In this document: piece after piece, positions 34,651 through 47,086 of the stretch
Position numbering within the stretch: the first letter of the stretch is position 1
Layout: each line of letters begins with the position of its first letter
Assembly: GCA_030549495.1 (NCBI GenBank)
Contig: JAUIRK010000054.1
Span: forward strand, 62,001-126,000
Reading direction: 5' to 3'
Origin: Nectonema munidae
Lineage: Eukaryota; Nematomorpha; Nectonematoida; Nectonematidae
DNA: 64,000 nucleotides
The notes under the pieces: generated by a model
Databases searched by the model: none
Told to the model about the DNA's origin: nothing
The model's input: only the letters and a program-made list of their open reading frames with translations
Position numbers and translations under genes: made by a program

Positions 34651-36181
34651 AATTATTAATAGAATCCGTAAAAAAGAAAAACATGTGTATTTCAATATAT
34701 TCAAAAATTCATATTGAAAAAAATATATATTATCATGGCTTAAATACACGGCATTACTTAATCATTAACACATTTAGAAGTCAAAACTTTAAGATTTAAG
34801 AAAATGGGGTGCACTTTTAACACAAAAAAATCAAAAAAGAAATCAGATTTGGATTCAGCACCCAAATATTAGTCTAAAACAGTTCTTAAAGTCCATGCCA
34901 GAAAAAATTTTTTTTTGTCGACCTGTCATAATAATTATTGCCTCTTTTTAATTTTGAATAATATCTTTTAATGAATATCAAGTTTGGTGTATTAAGGTTT
35001 TTCTCCCTATAGCAAGAAAGGCTGTTAACATCATTTACTTTATATATAAAAATTTTGTAGAATTTTTGTAGAATTTTTGTGTGTTCTCGTGAAATTTATT
35101 CTTGAAAAAATCTTTCCTTTTTAAAATGAAGCATTCTAAAGGAACTTTGTCCAAAAAAATTAAGAACTAATTAAAAAATCAAGCCAAGTTTTCATTGTTA
35201 AAAAATTAAAAATTTTTATGAAAGGAGAGTCTTTTTCAACAGTAGAAAATTTTGAAGTATAAATAAAAATGGTTTTTATTTACAAATAGTACACTACATT
35301 GTGGAGGAAACCACAAAAATATTTCTAGCAAATTATCAACAGAAAGTTGAATATTGTCTCCCTAGTCATTTGTACATGCAATAGAAACCATCGTAGTATA
35401 CAGGTTGGAGATGACACTCAAGTTGTCTACCCGCGTTCACCCGTACAGGTTATGAGATATATAAATATAAATGTTTTTAACTTGCAATTAAATACATAAT
35501 TATACAATTGTTGAATATGTTTAAAATGTTAAAATCTTTTGTATTTGACATTATAAAGGTTACACACGAAAGCGGCTTTGAGTAGTCTTTGTGTGAACCA
35601 TGCTACACTACGAGTATTATTTTTGTAATATAAGTGACAAATAATTAATTCATTCTGTCTAATTATCTCAACAAAACATTATATTTGCTCTGATTAATGC
35701 AGTGTATGCATTCTTCTTCTTCTTCTTTTTCTTCTTTTTCTAAATTCGAATCAATATGTTCAACTTTAATAGTTTATTTTGAAAGGCACGGTAGCTTATC
35801 TTTTCCATCCGAATCGATCATCTCAAATTATGTGGAAATAAGGGGGCTTTGTTATTCAAAGGAAGATATTGTCATTGAAGACCTTGATGATGCCTTCAGC
35901 TTTCCAACTTTCAAGCAAATTATTAAAATTCACATAATTGAAAAAGTCGTAATTTTTTTGTGTTTTGATTTGGAAATTAAAGAATATAATGAATACTATG
36001 ATTTATGTTTGAATGAAGAAAGAGAATCTTTTATTTTTATTATTTAATTTAATCTTTGAGTTGCCTCAATTAATCAAAAAATTTAGATCTGAGATATATG
36101 TTATGCTCTCTAATGTTGATAAATGCTGGTCATAATGAGCACATCTTTTCTTTTTTACATTTTTTAATTATATTTCGCATA
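34651..36181. other. Intergenic stretch with one unrecognised open frame
   Basis: A 116-codon plus-strand frame at 35697-36047 starts with a Ser/Phe run and contains SESIISNYVEIRGLCYSKED, IVIEDLDDAFSFPTFKQI and EYNEYYDLCLNEERESF. It reads like genuine protein rather than chance, but I cannot name it; a transposon-borne or dead gene fragment is possible. The rest (34651-35690) is AT-rich with nothing recognised. Confidence 0.35.
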
Positions 36182-39100
36182 CTATTATACACTTTTTAGT
36201 ATACACATTTTAGAATATATTGCATAAATAGTTTGCCATTTTAGCGCTAAAAGGAGTGGATGCTGATATCTCATTTGTTACTTGTTTACATATTCTTTAT
36301 TTTTGGCAAAGACTTTATGGACCCCTTACTGTGATAAAAGGACCCCCAATATTCATATTTTTGTCCATGGACCCCTTATATTCCCAATGGACCTTTAGGG
36401 GTCCATGTGGACCCAATTGGAAAACCTTGCATTAGAGGCTATTTTTGAAAAAAAAGTCACATCCCTTTGAAAAATACCATGGGTACCTTTATTAGTGCTC
36501 AAGTTATGTTTGAATGTGATTAAAACAATTTTTGTTTAAAAAAAAATTATACTTATAAAAAAATTATAAAATTTAAAAGTTGGCATACTTAATATTTCTG
36601 AAGAAAACGAAATCGATGGATGTGCACTTCCTCGTATGAAAGAAAATGAAATTAATTTAATATCTCAAGGAAAATTAAGGTTTGCAACAAATGAATTTAC
36701 TGTTTGAGCGCGTTTAAATACAATCCAAAATGAGAAACTAAACTTTCCAGAAAAACAAGTTCATGAAAGCATTAAAGTATGTTTGCTTATATTATCAATA
36801 TATTATAGCATTTCAAAGTTTAAAATAGCCAAGTACTTCCAAAGAAAGTCAAGGTTTTCTCCCAAAATTTTCGAACAGAAATCAACAACCTTTAAATACA
36901 GGAAAGATTCTAGTAGATTTCAACAAGTTTGTTGAAGAATGTGCATAACATGTAATTCAGGACACAACCTTCAAAAGGAAAGATAAATACTTTGAAATTT
37001 GCCAGAGACATGTATTCATTGCATCTCTGTATTGGATTTAAAACGGAAAATATCCAGCGATACATTTTTGTTTGTTTTTTTAAACATTTTTTTGGTATTA
37101 GATTTATAGACATATACTTTTCTTGCAAACTGTCCCAAAAAGTTCGGAAAAAACAAATTGACTAATAATACAAAGAACAAAAAAGTTTCTTTGTATATCA
37201 TTGATGTGATGAAGGTTATATGTTTTACATTAATATTTATTATATTATTTTGAGTTAAAACTATATTTAAGATACCTTGGAAAACGAAGAAAAGTCTTAC
37301 TGTCAAATTTTAGAAGATTTTGATAAAAATTTTGATATTCCAAAATTATTTCCCGCTCAAGTTAATACTTTCAAAAACAGAAGAAGAAGAATATCAAAAT
37401 TCAAAAACGAAGAAATACAAGAAATTTGTGAAAAGTTTCCTTTTCTTAGTGGTAAAATATTTGTAAGCGTTTTGTAATTTTATTATTTCAAAGTATGATT
37501 GAATATCTCGTACAGATTGGAAAAGAATTTGAAATGATTGTCACGTGTTCTTCAATTGGGTCTCTTTTTGTTTCCTTTTTTCACAATTCTAAGTATTGTC
37601 CTGTCTGTATATCAATCTCTAATGAGCACTACCAAGAACAAATCCCAAGCGTCGTTCTCTGCTAAAACCTCTGAAGAAATTTCTGATAGACTCGACAATG
37701 TAGAAGAATTGTTAGAAAGCATTACTGCTCAACTAAAGAAAATTTACCCAAAACCTTCGGAAGCACAAGAGTCCAAAGAAGGCCTAACTGGTAGAAGTAC
37801 TCTCGGCTACGCCGCACAAGACTACGATCACCCTGAAGTCATAGCATCCTACTCGCCGCAAGAAATTGCACAGAGAAGGATCGAAGGCTTCATTGATGCA
37901 CTTCCTCCAGCCGCCAGAAATGCTAAAGACTCCTTACTAGTGACTCTTTTTTCGATCGTAGAAAAGAATATTATGCATTTGTCACTAGAAGATGTCGCTG
38001 CCGTCAACCAATGTGCTACTACCGCGTGCCTAGCTACCCAATCCACATGGGAAGCAGCCGCGAAGCAAGTAGGCTCAGCGGGACTCTCGGCATTAAACAT
38101 CCCAACGCCCGACCCAAAGTTCTTTCGACCAAGGCTCGCTTTCCAAGCGCCAGGAAAGAAGGGCAAGGGCAAAGGAGGCCAGAAATAGCTCCTTTATTCG
38201 GGCGTTGACAGACATAACAAATGTGTCTGTCCCTCACAAGGATGCCTCCTTCGCAACCTTGACTGAGGATCCAATTGCCTCTTTTCTTCAAGAGGAGCAA
38301 CCCTACCCGTATCTATGCTCTACTCCCGCTTTATCGCTAGGTAGTCTTTCGTCTCTGTCATCAGACGAAACCCGCGAGGAGCGGTTCGATGGAATTACTC
38401 ACACAGAAGATTGGCCAACAATGGAAATGGTAAAAGAAGCTATCGAAAACGAAGTTGAAATAGCCATTCCAGAGTTGGAAGAAAAGGATTCCGACGTCTT
38501 GCAAAGAATTGTAAGTAAACTAAAACTAGATGTGACAGAAGATGAAGATCCAGGGCTCACTCCCGAAGATTTTATTGAATTTATAAAGTCACATCCTGAT
38601 ACTCCCGAATTAGGGGAAAAGATGCAAGTACAATTACAATATTTGCTTAACAAAAAATTCTTCTCTCCAATGACCTGGAGAATAATTTTTTCGTCCGTGC
38701 TCTCCGAATTTTAAAACAGTAATTTTATCTGAAGTAGCTGAAACACATACCGCAAAAATCATCTCTCCGGTTTTCTGCGTCCCGAAAAGTGGAAATGGAG
38801 TAAGATTCGTTCAAAACTTCGCTTTTACGAAATCATTATTCAAACCGGAGGAATGCAAACTATCAGCTCCACTCAAACTATCACAAGTTCCTGAGGAATT
38901 CTCACATGCCGTAAAATTTGATTTTTCTTCAGCTTTCTACGGTATCAAACTCCACGAAGCTTACCAAGACCTTTTTTGCTTTAAAGCGAAAGGAACAACC
39001 TACAAGTTCAAAGTCTTACCTATGGGGGCGAACTTTAGCCCGGGAGTATTACAAATGGTGCTTTCAAAGATCGTGGCAGCCTTCAAAGAGGATAAAGTAA

Positions 39101-41008
39101 ACGACATCAAAACGCTCCTCTACTTGGACGACCTACTCATTCTAGGAAAATCCAAAGACTCTCTCAAGAAGATCGCAGACAAGTTCGTCCAGTTTTGCAC
39201 GGATAACGGAATGGTCCTAAACATGGAGAAGTCTTTTACATCTCCAAAACGCGTATTCAACTTTCTAGGAATCACGGTAAACTTACAAGATAGATGTCTA
39301 AAGCTAAAGACCTCAACCAAATCAAAGCTAAAGGCAGCACTCACCATCCTCGCGGGAGCATCCTTTGAAGATAATCCTCCTATAAAGCCGCTTCAGAAGA
39401 TCCTGGGATACATCCAGTATTTTCTTGGATGTGTTCCCAGGAAATTCCGCAAATACTCTCCACTCTTCAAGGTTTTAAAAGGCGAACCCCTACCTAAAAG
39501 AACATGGATGGAGGCATGGAAGGAGCTAAGAAGAACAATCCCAATATTGGCAAAGCGAGATGATACAGTACCAATCTTCATGGACGCTACGCTGAAGAAG
39601 ATAGCTATCGTGGGACCAAATGGAGTACAAACTTTTCCAGCAATCCTCCTCCTCAATTAACGCAAACGAACTCACAGCGCTACTCCTCGCCGCCACTCAA
39701 TATCCGGACAATTGCACATTCTTCTCGGACAGCTTGGTGGCAGCGCAAGTGGCAATAAACAATGGATCCGAATCCAGAAATCTGCAATCTATCATCAGAA
39801 GATTCGAAAAATCCTTCCCAATTCTTTTGAAGAAAGTACAACAGAACACAATCTACATCCCATCCGGAATAAATCCAGCAGATAAACCATCAAGAACGGA
39901 CTAAGGGGCACGGGGGAGCATACAGGGCTATATAAGGCGGCGCACGCCCCTTAGCGTTAGTCTCTTTTTGTTTCCCCCACCCTGAAACCCACCCTATAAC
40001 TCTTGTTACCTTTTATTATCAATTTTCTGTTGTTGTGTTTATACCAATATTTTGTGTGTTTCTTTCTTCAATAAAGTTTAAAACATGCCTAGCAAAAGAG
40101 CGAAAGCTCGCTAGAGCCAAAAAAAAAAAATTACAGTAATTACGAAAACAGAATTGATTGTTTAATAAAACTCGATAAGATTTTCAATATCTCTTCTGAT
40201 TGTTAAAAAACCAAATAAAGTTCGTATCCAAATCAGGGCCGAGAAATATTTTTTACATATTATAATATAAGTATTCAATATAATTACATATCACTTATAT
40301 AGTTTAAATCTTTACCTTATGTTTTTTAGAAAGATATTTGCAACATATGGTCAAAAAAGAAGTCGCCTTTGAGAATTATAATTTTGTCGGAAGATAAAAA
40401 GTTATCTAATTTCACTATAATCGGATTTTAAGACTTCAAAAATTTTGATCTTGAAGTTATACTATATTTTAGATTTATCCTATCCACAATATTGGTAGGT
40501 TTTTTTCCAAAGATACGTTCTCAAAGATAAAGCCAAATTCTTCACATCATCAAATTTCATTAAATTTGGAAAAAATTCAATGATTTAAATAAAGTTTTGC
40601 CTTCTTAATTTTATATTCTAATAAATTGGTAAACCTGACAACAGATTTTTTAAACAAAAATTATTTTAATCACATTCAAACATAACTTGAGCATTAATAA
40701 AGGTACCCACGTTATTTTTTAAAAGGGATGTGACTTTTTTTTCAAAAATAGCCTCTAATGCAAGGTTTCCCAATTGGGTCCACATGGACCCCTAAGGGTC
40801 CATTGGGAATTTAAGGGATCCATGGACAAAAATATGAATATTGGGGGTCCTTTTATCACAGTAAGGGGTCCATGAAGTCTTTGCCAAAAATAAAGAATAT
40901 GTAAACAAGTAACAAATGAGATATCAGCATCCACTGCTTTTAGCGCTTAAATGGCAAACTATTTATGCAATATATTCTAAAATGTGTATACTAAAAAGTG
41001 TATAATAG
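36182..41008. mobile_element. TA-flanked element with 362-bp inverted repeats
   Basis: The left arm (36182-36543) and right arm (40647-41008) are complementary over about 362 bp at roughly 95 percent identity by eye. The outer end is CTATTATACACTTTTTAGTA, and TA lies directly outside on both sides (36180-36181, 41009-41010). The arms contain GGACCCC-rich segments like hAT MITE ends, but a TA target points to a Tc1/mariner-like or unknown superfamily. Between the arms lie short plausible coding stretches (NISEENEIDGCALPRMKENE near 36590; EILEDFDKNFDIPKLFPAQV-like text and ISKFKNEEIQEICEKFPFLSG split at 37277-37453). A DIRS-like fossil (37560-40130) is inserted. Without it the element is about 2.25 kb. 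Confidence 0.75.
37560..40130 (+). mobile_element. DIRS-like retroelement fossil with poly(A) tail, nearly whole
   Basis: Parts in order: a gag-like frame from ATG 37622 (charged N-terminus, no zinc knuckle seen), an acidic overlapping frame (38205-38714), a reverse transcriptase (PVFCVPKSGNG, FDFSSAFYGIKL, LPMGANFSPGVLQ, LYLDDLLIL) and RNase H ending INPADKPSRTD at about 39900. The 3' region has a TATA-like TATATAAG (39929-39936), AATAAA (40070-40075), a GAGC-GAAA-GCTC hairpin (40098-40109) and a 12-base A tail. A 16-bp direct repeat, GTCTCTTTTTGTTTCC, marks the left end (37560) and recurs at 39960. No tyrosine recombinase was recognised. It looks close to whole, with only a few breaks, hence fairly young. 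It is inserted in the TA-flanked element. Confidence 0.75.
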
Positions 41009-41010
41009 TA

Positions 41011-42032
41011 AAATAAAAATCGGATGTAGGCATATTTTATATGGTTTGGACATCTAATGACCATGTTTCTTATTTTTATCTAATCACCAAGTAAGTAACA
41101 ATAACAATTTTCTAAAATGTTAAATTACTATTGACTGAGCAACGGATATCACAATATATTTACATTTGTTCTTTTTATCAAAATATTCAAGATATTAACG
41201 CCATCTGTATATACGATTATTTCATAAAAATATAATATTTAATTTACTCAGCACATAGGGTTATTTCTATTTATACCTTTTTTAGATGGTAATGGCACAT
41301 TTCCAATAATTAAATTAGGAAAAAATATGTGTGTGTGTTTTCACGGACACTTCGGTAAAGAACGTAATCTTCCACGATATGCTAAAATATTCGCACTACA
41401 AAAATAAAATTTGGAATTATAGAAGAAGAAATAGAAAAATATGCAAAGTATACTTTTTTACACGACAAAGCATAATAATGGAATAAAATGCAGAGAAAAA
41501 AGATATTTAACTGCATAATTATTTGAAAGAAATCATTTGAAAAAAATTGGTTAGGAGCAGAAAGCTTTTCATGCTTCTGGAATGAGTAGAGAAGTAAAAG
41601 AAAAACTGACATGAAACACATATTACCAGCAAATTTCATTTTCACAAAGCCTTAAGCCAATTACTTTTCATTTTCCACACGGTGCCCTTTTGATCGTATG
41701 AACTTCTGATTCCTTAAGTTGATGAGGGCGATGAGCTTATGGTCTTGCATTTCATGGTTTTGAATTGTTTTTTTATTTGCTGCTTTCAAATGAATTCCTG
41801 CTTTATTCGAAATACACTCATTTGATACATTTTTTCCTTTTCCAAATTTACGATAGAGAAATAAGAGCACTTCCGTGTTCTGCAACACACACACACACAC
41901 ACTTTTTGTGTCATCCAGAAATCGTGGCTTATGAAAATATGTGTTGAACACGGAAATGAAGAACACGCTCTGTCAAATTTAATCCAGAAAGATGGCACAA
42001 ACTCAAACCAGGTTGCATACCAACAAGGCGTG
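41011..42032. other. Upstream region of the secreted Lys-rich gene
   Basis: AT-rich; a CA microsatellite at 41885-41903 and a short TG run near 41330. Open frames here are background. No element recognised. Confidence 0.4.
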
Positions 42033-42064
42033 TATAAAAGGATCTTTCAAGATGTGTTTCAGTT
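42033..42064 (+). promoter_or_regulatory. TATA box and arthropod-type initiator
   Basis: TATAAAAG at 42033-42040 is followed by TCAGTT at 42059-42064, whose A (42061) would be +1. The TATA T lies at -28, close to the usual -30. The arthropod initiator consensus is TCAGTY. This gives a 31-base 5' leader before the ATG at 42092. Confidence 0.65.
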
Positions 42065-42091
42065 TTCATTGATGCTTTGATTCGTTTTCAA

Positions 42092-45000
42092 ATGGCGCTA
42101 AGAGCATTTTCGTCAATCCTCTTCTGCACAATCCTCTTCTTGGTCTTTAAAGCAGATAACACGAGTAAAATCACGAAAAAAGAGCTGAAACCCAATTCTC
42201 TGGGTACAAAGACTGAGAAGAGGTGGAAAAAAACCGGTATTTTTAATATTTTACGTTATCGTATATACGAGTAAGTATCCAAAATCATTTTATCCAACAA
42301 AGTTTTTATTTTATTTTCAATTAACCAAAAATGTCTGATGAGATTTATGATATTTGAAACAGAAAAGTTGATGTTGCAAAATTATAAATTTTTAAAGTCG
42401 CAAAATTATGCATAAGTGTTAAATTTTTTTGACATAAATGGAGTGAGCAGTGGAAATTAAAGATGCTGTCATACATTATTCATTTCAGATAATGAAAGTT
42501 TGCACTTTTTTTCTAGAATAACTTATATATATTGTTCGTCCTTGAAAACGGTTCTTGGAATCAAACGTGTGCAGATGAGGGCTGTAGACAAATGGATTTA
42601 TGAAGCTAAACTCCTTTCTCCTCCTCATAAATGAATAAGCAAATGAATATACATTTTGACGCATTATAAATTGTCTACCACTATCCAGATTAAAATATAT
42701 GTATTAAATATTTTTAAGATAATTTCTTTTCAGAACTTAAATTCACTCCTTTTTCCACCAATCTAAAAAAACTCTCCAGAATAAGTAGCAATATGGCGAC
42801 AACTATACATACATCTATAATTTTAACTTTATCGAAAAAATTATAAAAAATTAAAAAAAAAAAAAGTTACATGGTTCCTTACAATATGCTTTGTTCCCCC
42901 AAATCTCCTCCTATAACGAAAAAGTATAGAGGTTTAAACCACTATCAATTCTCGAAGGTCTATTTGGTGAAGCGCAGTGGATGAGAATTCTTCTGGTTTT
43001 GCGATCCAATCCCAGTGAATTACAGCACACTTAGTGCCAGTAAACTTAAACGTTTTGATTGTATTTTAGTAATACTATATTTATTATTTCAAAGTTTATC
43101 AATTTCACTAAATTCACCAATCATACGCGTTGTAATAATTTGGCTCATTTTAACACAGTCAAAAATTCTATTGAGGACAAAGCTACTTTTTTGCCTACAT
43201 TTGAAGTTAACATTTTGGAATTTTGTTTTTGTGGGAGTAAACGATGACTTTACTAAGTAAATTAGTTACATCCACTAAATGTGCTATTCTCACATTTAGA
43301 TAAGTAATCGAAACATCAGATTAATACTTTCTTCAATGTTAGAAGTTAGCAAATGCATCATGCACTCATGAAGATTCAGAGAACGCCTCATTTGATTTAG
43401 ATGCGATTAAACTATTTTGAAATAATGCCTTTTTTGCAATCCTGTTTTTAAAAAGTATTCTATCAACAAAAGCTTAAAAAAGGTAAATTTTGAAAAAAGT
43501 ATTTTCAATATCGTTCATTTAATCAATAATAATTGCGCTTCATAACTTTTCAAATAAATCTGATTTCTAGTAACTACTAAACTTCTTATTAGGTTCTAGT
43601 ATTTTCTAGTTACCTTAAATAATTTTTTTCATTGATGTCTACTAAGAAATTATTACTTTTTTAGTATATTTGATATTTGGACACGAGCGTTTGCTAATTT
43701 AATAAGTCAAACTATTTTTTTCTCAGTGATTGGATCTATAAATGATTTATTTAGTAAGTTTGGATCAACATAAAGTAAAAAGGATAAACTTAATGATTTA
43801 ATCTGCACTGTGAGAAATCTATTTAGATTCTAAACATATTTTAAACACAAAATCTGTCCCAAATTAGAAACACTTTTTTAGCTGACCATGTTTAAATTTC
43901 ACCTGTTTAAAAAATATGCGTTTAAATTTTAGATGTATAATAAATATATGTTTCAAGTGTAATAGCGTTCTAAAGTCCCATGCACATTATATACACGAAA
44001 CTTTCCCAAATTTCAACAACTTAATTCAAAACATGTCAAATTATATTCTCCAGAAATTAAATGTTTTCCAGAATCTTTCTCTAGAAACAATTTTCCTGCA
44101 CCCGATCAAAAAACCTTGTCGTTGAAACTAAAAATAGAACATAAACAAAATGCGGCAAAGTTTATTTCAATTTTCACAAAAAAAATTTTTTCAAACATTT
44201 AATTTTGGCTTTTTTTAAAAAAAAAAAGGACTTTCATCTTTTAGAAGATACCTTTCAAAAAAGCAAAGACTTTAGAAGCATTTTGGGTAATGGATCCCTT
44301 TTGTCCTAACAGTGAAATTTCTGAGCTTATACATATGAAAAAATCTAAAAAGTCGGCATAAAACGTAAAAATTCAGGCCAATTTTTTATACTTCATCATC
44401 ATAAACTTACATTTTACTCATTTGAAGCCCTTTCATGAAAATCATCTAACACGCTTACTCAATGCAGAAGTAGATCAAAGAGAGAATGGAGAAAAAGATA
44501 AGATTCTGGAAATTACGCGGTGGGAAATGTGGACAATATCAAAAGAAATGTGATAGAAGAAGTGTAAAATAGAGAAGATTGTGAAGCCGGCATGGAACAG
44601 AGATCACGTATGCCAATTCTACAACACGAAAGAAAAAATCTGATATGAAAGATGAACTTCTTGTAAAGTGAGCAGATGTTGCAAAGATGCGACGAATCCG
44701 CAAACAACACCGAGAATTATAAAACAATAGAAACACAACGCTCGCAGTTTGAAAAGTTTTTAAAAAAATTAGAGACAAAAGATAAACACCTCTTTCTAAA
44801 TATAAGAAATAAGATCGAGCAATGCTTCAGTCTTCCTGACCATCTTATTTCTGCAAGAAGATCCACTTTAAAAAGTCCAAGCCGTTATGATGTTTTATAC
44901 TATAAAAAAGGAAAGTTTGTTTTAAATCTATAGCATCATTAAAATCAAAGTATAAAAGCGATAGCATTTTAAATTATATTCTTCATCGAATTAAAATGGC

Positions 45001-47014
45001 CGCGTGTTATGTTGGGCGGTTGAGGGTTTAAAAATCTACGCGCAATTTTATTTTTTTATTGTTGCATATTAAAATGCGGGGCGGAGCGCGTGTTTGCACA
45101 TTTTCACAACCCGAGCAGGGCTCTAGTGTAAACTGCTGAGACTGACTATTTGGCAAAGATATTTTATTTCTATTTTTCAAAGCACTTTGATAAACTTTCC
45201 AAACTTTATTTTTTTCTCAATTGTAAAATTTTTTTAATGTGAATCACAGTTAAGGTTGTTTTTCTCTTCCTTTTCTAAGCTACGTTTCATTTTATTTATA
45301 ATATATTAGTATTATCATCAGGGTATTTAAATAAAGTGGCTTTCTGGAATATCCTCTAAATATTGATTGCTTGAAATTGATGTATACTTCGATTTAATTG
45401 ACATGTGTTTGTTATGATTCTCATTTCTCTTATGTTGTTTTGTATTCTTATATTTGATTTATAGTTGTATTTTTTTATATTTTATATATGCAACTTTTTT
45501 AAGTAAATTTATTTTTTAATTTCTATTCATGAAAAATCATAATTATTTATTAAAATCTTTAATGACTCAACCAGTCTAAATTATTAGGGGGAAGGGGTCA
45601 GATGTGGGCCCCTTTCTCAAAGGTATAAACTATAAAGTAAGAAGTAAGGCACTATCTAATTGAATAATTTTCAAAATAAACATGCTGGAAGATGATTTTG
45701 AATGTTAATTTATGAAAACAAATATTTAGGCAGACCTATCAATTGCAAAGTTCAAAGAAAACATTGGCTCTGCAGGGAGTAATTTTAATTTTGAAGGATG
45801 CGTCTTTTCACTCAAATGCACTAAAATACACATTAATGCTGAAAAATTTTAAATATTAATTTTTTGAGCATCTAAAATGAAAATTACATGCAGTAGTAGT
45901 GAAATATTATGTTTTAAATTTTTATAAAAAGTGGTAGTTCTCTCTTTTAATGTATTTGGATGAAAAGACGAGAATTTCTTAAAGCTTTTTTCTAAAAAAA
46001 TTACATCTTTTTTTGTTTTAAAGGAAAAAGAAAGTGTTTTCATCTGCGGATTCCAAAAAAAAATCCAACGAAATAATCCCAAAGTTGAAAGGGAAAGAGG
46101 AAAACAAGAAGAAGAATAAAATTTTAGGAAAGAAGAATAAATGGAAAAAAAGTAGGAAGAAGATTAAACTTGTTAAATCGCCCAAACTTCAGAAAAAAAA
46201 GTATAAAGAGACAAGTGTATTAACAAAGTTTTCAAACAAAAAGAAAAAAGGCGCGAAGCGAAAGAAGTTGAAGAAGGTGGTGAACAAGAATAAAAGAAAA
46301 CATGATGGGCCTATTTTAGCGAAAAATCCTTTCAGAATCTTACACGATCATAGCACGAATGCAACAAAGGAAATGACGCTTTCTAACAAAAATGTGACAA
46401 GACAATCACAAAGTGATCAGAATGCTACACAGCCACGCGCGAAAGAAGAGATGCATGCTCCACAAAATCCCATTTCCCACATCGACTCAAGGTATCCAGG
46501 TGTTAAAGAAAAGCTGCTGAGTGATTTAACCCACATTGGGCAGGTAGAAAGAGAGTTTCGGAGCTTTGAAAGTCACCTCAACGCTACTGCCTCGCTCATA
46601 GAGCGCATCAAGAAATTTGACAACTTGAGAACATCAGATGCGAAGGCTGTGCACAACGAATTGTACAGCATCGACAAGATTGTGAAGGAGATCGCAAAGT
46701 TGGAGCATGAAATCAGTGGCACCATTCTCACAAAGGAAAAGGACATCAAGAGGCGGGTTAGGCGCATGCGAGCCATGCTCATTCGGTTCAAAAAGAGCGT
46801 GCTCAAGAGGGAAGGAGAAAAGAGTGGGGGTGGTGGGAGCCCGGTGGAGGTTGAGACGGTGCTGCACGTGCAAGAGACCAATGGCACCCTGGGTACACAG
46901 ATCCGCTTCAGAGAGGTCGAAGTGTTGAAGGCGTACTTGATAAGTGTTAATGCTGAGATACACAAGTTGGCTGTTTCGCTGGCCGCCATAAAGAAAAAGC
47001 TACAGCATCACTGA
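42092..47014 (+). CDS. Secreted lysine-rich protein, two exons, function unknown
   Basis: Exon 1 is 42092-42270 (donor GTAAGT, very strong). Exon 2 is 46024-47014 (acceptor TTTTAAAG). Phase 2 is kept, giving 389 residues. Residues 1-20 (MALRAFSSILFCTILFLVFK) are a signal peptide. Residues about 25-150 are extremely Lys-rich and basic (KKKNKILGKKNKWKKSRKK). Then comes a segment with NAT, NVT and NAT glycosylation sites, and from about residue 200 a helical region with heptad-like patterning (ERIKKFDNLRTSDAKAVHNE; YSIDKIVKEIAKLEHEI; VEVLKAYLISVNAEIHKLAV) that suggests a coiled coil. There is a GGGG run near residue 322. I recognise no family. The start is chosen for the signal peptide and promoter spacing; an in-frame Met upstream at 42077 would weaken the signal peptide. 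A secreted or matrix-associated role is inference only. Confidence 0.75.
42271..46023 (+). other. Intron of the secreted Lys-rich gene
   Basis: 3.75 kb, from GTAAGT to TTTTAAAG. It contains an open frame at 44676-44933 (EKFLKKLETKDKHLFLNIRN, HLISARRSTLKSPSRYDVLY) that may be transposon-derived but is not recognised. A weak tRNA-like stretch lies near 42966-43018, and a GC-richer patch (GCGGGGCGGAGCGCGTG) near 45075-45091. The rest is AT-rich without assignable content. Confidence 0.5.
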
Positions 47015-47080
47015 TCCTGCTGCTTCAGCATGAAACATATGCAAAATTGTTATTTTTACTTCACTATTGCGTTTATTCAA

Positions 47081-47086
47081 AAATAA
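47081..47086 (+). terminator. Poly(A) signal of the Lys-rich gene
   Basis: AATAAA 67 bases after the stop codon (47012-47014); the first canonical signal downstream of exon 2. Confidence 0.65.

Noticed and set aside
42966-43018. tRNA gene or SINE
   Set aside because: Some A-box and B-box likeness, but no cloverleaf can be drawn and there is no second copy in the window.
46573-46989. Minus-strand frames antisense to the Lys-rich gene
   Set aside because: They shadow a plus-strand exon with matching splice phase; the composition is that of complementary codons, with no domain.
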